DNA of 64,000 bases, taken from Nemopilema nomurai (lineage: Eukaryota; Cnidaria; Scyphozoa; Rhizostomeae; Rhizostomatidae). Of this stretch, positions 60,701 to 64,000 are shown piece after piece. A model generated the notes under the pieces. It was not told the DNA's origin, did no database searches, and saw only the letters and a list, made by a program, of their open reading frames with translations. The DNA lies in assembly GCA_003864495.1 (NCBI GenBank), contig ML133495.1:1413441-1477440 (forward strand), given 5' to 3'. Position numbers and translations under genes: made by a program. Numbering within the stretch: position 1 is the stretch's first letter; each line of letters starts with the position of its first letter.

Positions 60701-63700
60701 ATTTCAAGGTGGAGTCGGCTTGGAAAAAAGGGACGGAGAAAGGTGCAAAACGCGCTTGATATTATTTGTGAAAACATATAAGAAAAAAGACAATAATCAT
60801 CTTTACATGCAATAGAATCCTTCAAAGTAACTCATACGAGTAGTCGTGAACACTTCTTAGTTACAACAATGGGTCTACTCCCGAACTAGTTAGGCTACAA
60901 TAGGCACAATCAAGAACAGAAATCAACTCACTTGTCTGAAACTTCGTGTTTCTTGTGTGCAGCGGCCGCCTTGTATTTATCGCGAACAGAAGCGAGGAAT
61001 TCATCGAAGGAAAAACCTTGTTGGATGACGGAGTCAAGGTCGGAATAGTTGTTGTCGTTGCGAGCATAAGTTCGGTGTTGGTCGCTCTTAACATGCTGAA
61101 ATGGAAAGACAATGGAAGACTGAATTATCGTCAAAGTAAGTTGATGATAATCAAATCAAATTTCAAATCAGCAAATTTCAAGTTTATGTACCAAATTTAG
61201 TTCCGCCTAGAAACAAAGTTTCATGGAATTTTCTCAAGATGCAAGTCATAAAAGATATTGGCAATTGGCAGTTTAATTAAGTTTTAAAGCGGGGACCTGA
61301 AACAAATATCTAATAAATAGTTGAAAAAGTCATACAAAATTGTTTGTATTAGTTGCCATGGCATTCGTAAGATCTACACTATAATCTGTTGCGTAGTCAA
61401 ACTGACAATTGAATATACACACCTGTGCAATGTCGTTAAACCGCACAGAGCAGCATTCGCAATAGCCATTCCTGGCACTTTCCTTTGCTTCCTTTAGCTT
61501 TGCTGGTGGCTCAGGATATTTCTCTTGTTGCTTTTCAGAGGCATGTTCACTGAATCAAATAAATCAAGTAATCAAACGTGGATAATCGTCTCAATGCCAA
61601 GAAGTTCGTTCTTAATAATCTTCCTTTTATCAGATGTCATCATCAAGGTTTTCAACTACAACTTAACTACAACTAACTGTCTTAAAACAGTTAAATATTT
61701 GCCAAATGTCTTGGAAAACCTGCTCTAATTTACGCTCTCCACAAGCTGAAGAATAGCACCCCTTAAACACTGATTTGTAAAGCAAAACTGAATTAACCTA
61801 CAGTTAAAAGAGATAAATTTTCACATAGCTATAGGTTTCACACAACGATGCAACATTTTTTGAGGGGACAAGGGGGTTGCATCTTCCAAAAAAACACGGA
61901 AATAAAACGGAGGTCGAAAAGTCACAAAACTCTTGCAGTGTTCATACTATATTTGGCAGAGATTGCAGCTATAAAAATGAAGACGAAATTATCGACATGA
62001 TGTTCTCAACTTGATGGTGACTTATACTTGAAATATTGGTACAAATCGACATTACATTTTGTGGTTGATACATATAAAACCACACTTAAACGCTACCTCT
62101 CCCCTTCTCCTGACTTGATAAGCAAGGCTCCCAGTCTGCAATTTCACACGACTAACCCTAGTAATCAACTGAGTTCGTTTTAGGGTCCAAGTACTTGAAA
62201 CATACCTTATACTCTTTGATGGCCCATCCTCATTGGTCTCCTTATCAGAGATCTGCTCATTTGTTTCAGCGAAAGCATGTTTGTCAGTGGGTTTTTCGAA
62301 TGGGCAAGTACCAGCGTTTGTTTCGAAAAAGATCGACGGCCACTCCCCGAGCTCTGAGAAAAACGGTCGGTATTTCCTACAAATTGAAACATCAAATTGG
62401 CTATCAAATACATTAATGATAAGTATTACAGTTATAAAACCTGCAAAGAGTTGTTTATGGTTATCGTGCAAGACGCACCTTATCATCCGCTTGACAACAA
62501 ACAACAAAACATGCTCAAATACAACACAAATGAAAACTCTTCAAAACAAAAAATGTCTGAAGTACCTCGTTTTGTCTTCGATTTTGATAAACGGCGACTT
62601 GAGCTTTTTAACTAAAAATCAAAGTGTAGCATTAGAAGAAAGAAGCGGTTATTTTTTGTAGACAATTTCACTTAATAAGAACTATGAAAAGGTGATGCAG
62701 AAAAGCCTGCAGCGAAAACCTTCCACAAATGAAACAGCTCAGTTAGCAATGACGTCAGAAACATGGAATGCCGCAAGCAATATTGTGGCAGACTCAAAAC
62801 AAGACGATTAGTGAAAGATTCTGCCGAATCTAATTCTATTTACATAAACGTCAAGCAATGAAGCATTTAGAAAATTTAGCAGCCTAGAGGTGATTTGCAT
62901 AAAAGCTTTCACAATTACTTCTATATTAAAATATCACTTCTGAAATTTTACTGAACTGCCTACTCACCTCTAAATGTGCCATTTTTTCCGTGACTTGATG
63001 AGCTTCCAGATGTAGAGGAAGTTTTTTCACGCGGCTGAATCAAGAACATGAAGATGAGTAATATGATGCGACTTAGAAAATATACAAAATACCCACAATT
63101 GCATAACAATGAACTTGACTATAGATTCATCAATTGCTTAAAAATGATTTTAATATGATATATATAAATATATAATTCTGACAAGGAAAGAAAATAAACG
63201 TTGTAGCCAAACTACAACTCAATATTACCTGCAGAAATTCTGCCACTTTTTTGTCTTTTGTCCACTTCAAAAATTCTTTCAGCAGTTAAGGGAAACCTTT
63301 CCGTTTATTACAAGCAGTACAAAAGCAGACAATTTTTGCAATAAAAAGAATTCAAAAATTATAAAATATTTTACTTTCTATATGAGTATAAGAGTGACCA
63401 AAAATGAGCTTATTATAAAGTGGTAAACAGAAGTGATCAATTGCAAATGGCAAATCAGCCATCCTTTCTTTGAGACACCATGGCAGAAGTTCCATGAAAT
63501 ACAGAGGCAAAAGGATACGTTCCAAATGCAGTACTTTGGTTCCCCATTTTTGAGCAAGTTGCAGCAAGTTTGAAGAGCCTTGTCTCTGAAGAAGAAATAC
63601 ATTAATTCAATGAGTCAAAAGGGCAAATCACAGAAGCAAACAAATTATTCTAAGGTTATTACATACAAGTAATTAAAGACAATATATATAGACAATATAC

Positions 63701-63812
63701 AATATATACATAGACCTTTCAATGTTTGATACAAATCAGAAAATTCAAATATTGGCTCTATTACCTGTGTTCCATTTACAGCTTTACTGAGGAGTGACTT
63801 GCCCCTTGTAAT
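57753..63812 (-). CDS. DBF4: DBF4-type activator of CDC7 kinase, N-terminus beyond window
   Basis: This is the regulatory subunit that activates CDC7 to phosphorylate MCM helicase at replication origins, in the nucleus. Nine exons are visible: 63765-63812, 63519-63585, 63229-63275, 62968-63034, 62566-62611, 62206-62376, 61423-61549, 60932-61095 and 57753-60555. All have GT..AG sites and consistent phase (1179 residues seen). The first three give the end of the BRCT-like motif N ('TRGKSLLSKAV', 'WGTKVLHLE'). Motif M follows ('PFIKIEDKTRKYRPFF'). The DBF4-type zinc finger ('GYCECC' ... H-x5-H; C179, C182, H192, H198 of the visible part) spans the 61423/61095 junction. The last exon encodes about 934 residues, rich in Ser, Asp, Glu and basic patches and probably disordered; human DBF4 is 674 in total. 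A GTG-started frame at 60533 is not a separate gene: it continues upstream to the acceptor before 60555. The 5' exons lie beyond 63813. Confidence 0.93.
60609..60705. repeat. Three ~41-bp repeats with CRE-type palindromes in the last DBF4 intron
   Basis: The string 'acatgacgtca' occurs at 60608 and 60649, and 'acatgactta' at 60691, spacing 41-42 bp. Each is followed by a related 'tt.aagg.gg.tcag' segment. Two full TGACGTCA palindromes (60611-60618, 60652-60659) match the cAMP-response element consensus; the third copy is degenerate (tgacttaa). The unit lies in the intron between 60555 and 60932. Whether it binds CREB/ATF factors is inference. Confidence 0.75.
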
Positions 63813-64000
63813 CTGATAATCAATAAACAAATCAAGAAATAAAAACCAAGCAATCATTTGAAAAAATGCCAAACAACTGACAGTCTCTCAAAATTGTATA
63901 GCAGCACACAAACAACAATTCACATTCAAAAAATAAAAAAAAGCTTACAGAAACAAATCGGCAGCATGAAAAATTGTAAGAAATAATGACAAATCACACT
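63813..64000 (-). other. DBF4 intron and possible further exon at window edge
   Basis: Directly above the exon at 63812 is an intron with a good acceptor ('attatcag'). A donor-like 'gtaagc' on the minus strand at 63948-63943 would end an exon in phase 0, as needed, but the short peptide before it ('NFSCCRFVS') is not recognisably DBF4. The true preceding exon may lie outside the window. Confidence 0.35.

Overview
The window is metazoan genomic DNA: AT-rich, with intron-split animal signalling genes, short intron-poor intervals and many transposon-type inverted repeats and satellites. The gene set (MyD88, an activin type II receptor, a DBF4-type kinase activator and two intronless opsin-like receptors), the gene density and the receptor sequences suggest an early-branching animal, most likely a cnidarian (anthozoan). 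That taxon is inference from sequence style, not proof.

Layout. 1-13.2 kb holds no gene I can support. It carries a 69-bp tandem array (about 95-575) and a large, very uniform satellite of roughly 28 copies of a ~175-bp unit (about 4950-9747). 13.2-25.1 kb holds two related single-exon rhodopsin-family receptors on opposite strands (13225-14139 plus; 24098-25114 minus). Between them lie a perfect 15-copy 23-bp array, a G-tract palindrome and a 1.6-kb foldback element. 25.1-31.2 kb is non-genic apart from a mariner-like MITE. 31.2-39.6 kb is a five-exon MyD88 gene on the minus strand, with a palindromic TTA-flanked element in its third intron. An unidentified intronless 412-codon gene starts 1 kb away in the divergent direction (40625-41863 plus).

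46.3-52.6 kb is a six-exon activin type II receptor on the minus strand (530 residues). Its catalytic HRD motif reads HCD. 57.7 kb to the right edge is a DBF4-type gene on the minus strand. Nine exons are visible (1179 residues); the N-terminal part lies beyond the window, and a single ~2.8-kb last exon encodes an unusually long tail.

The genes do not form one pathway: MyD88 is an innate immune adaptor, the ACVR2-like protein a TGF-beta superfamily receptor, DBF4 the activator of the CDC7 replication kinase, and the two GPCRs are orphans lacking the retinal-binding lysine. Gene models were built by hand: each junction uses GT..AG sites, and reading phase is kept across every visible intron. 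I found no convincing novel multi-gene system. The most unusual items are the satellite arrays, the palindromic elements, the altered kinase motifs, the long DBF4 tail and the unidentified 412-residue protein.
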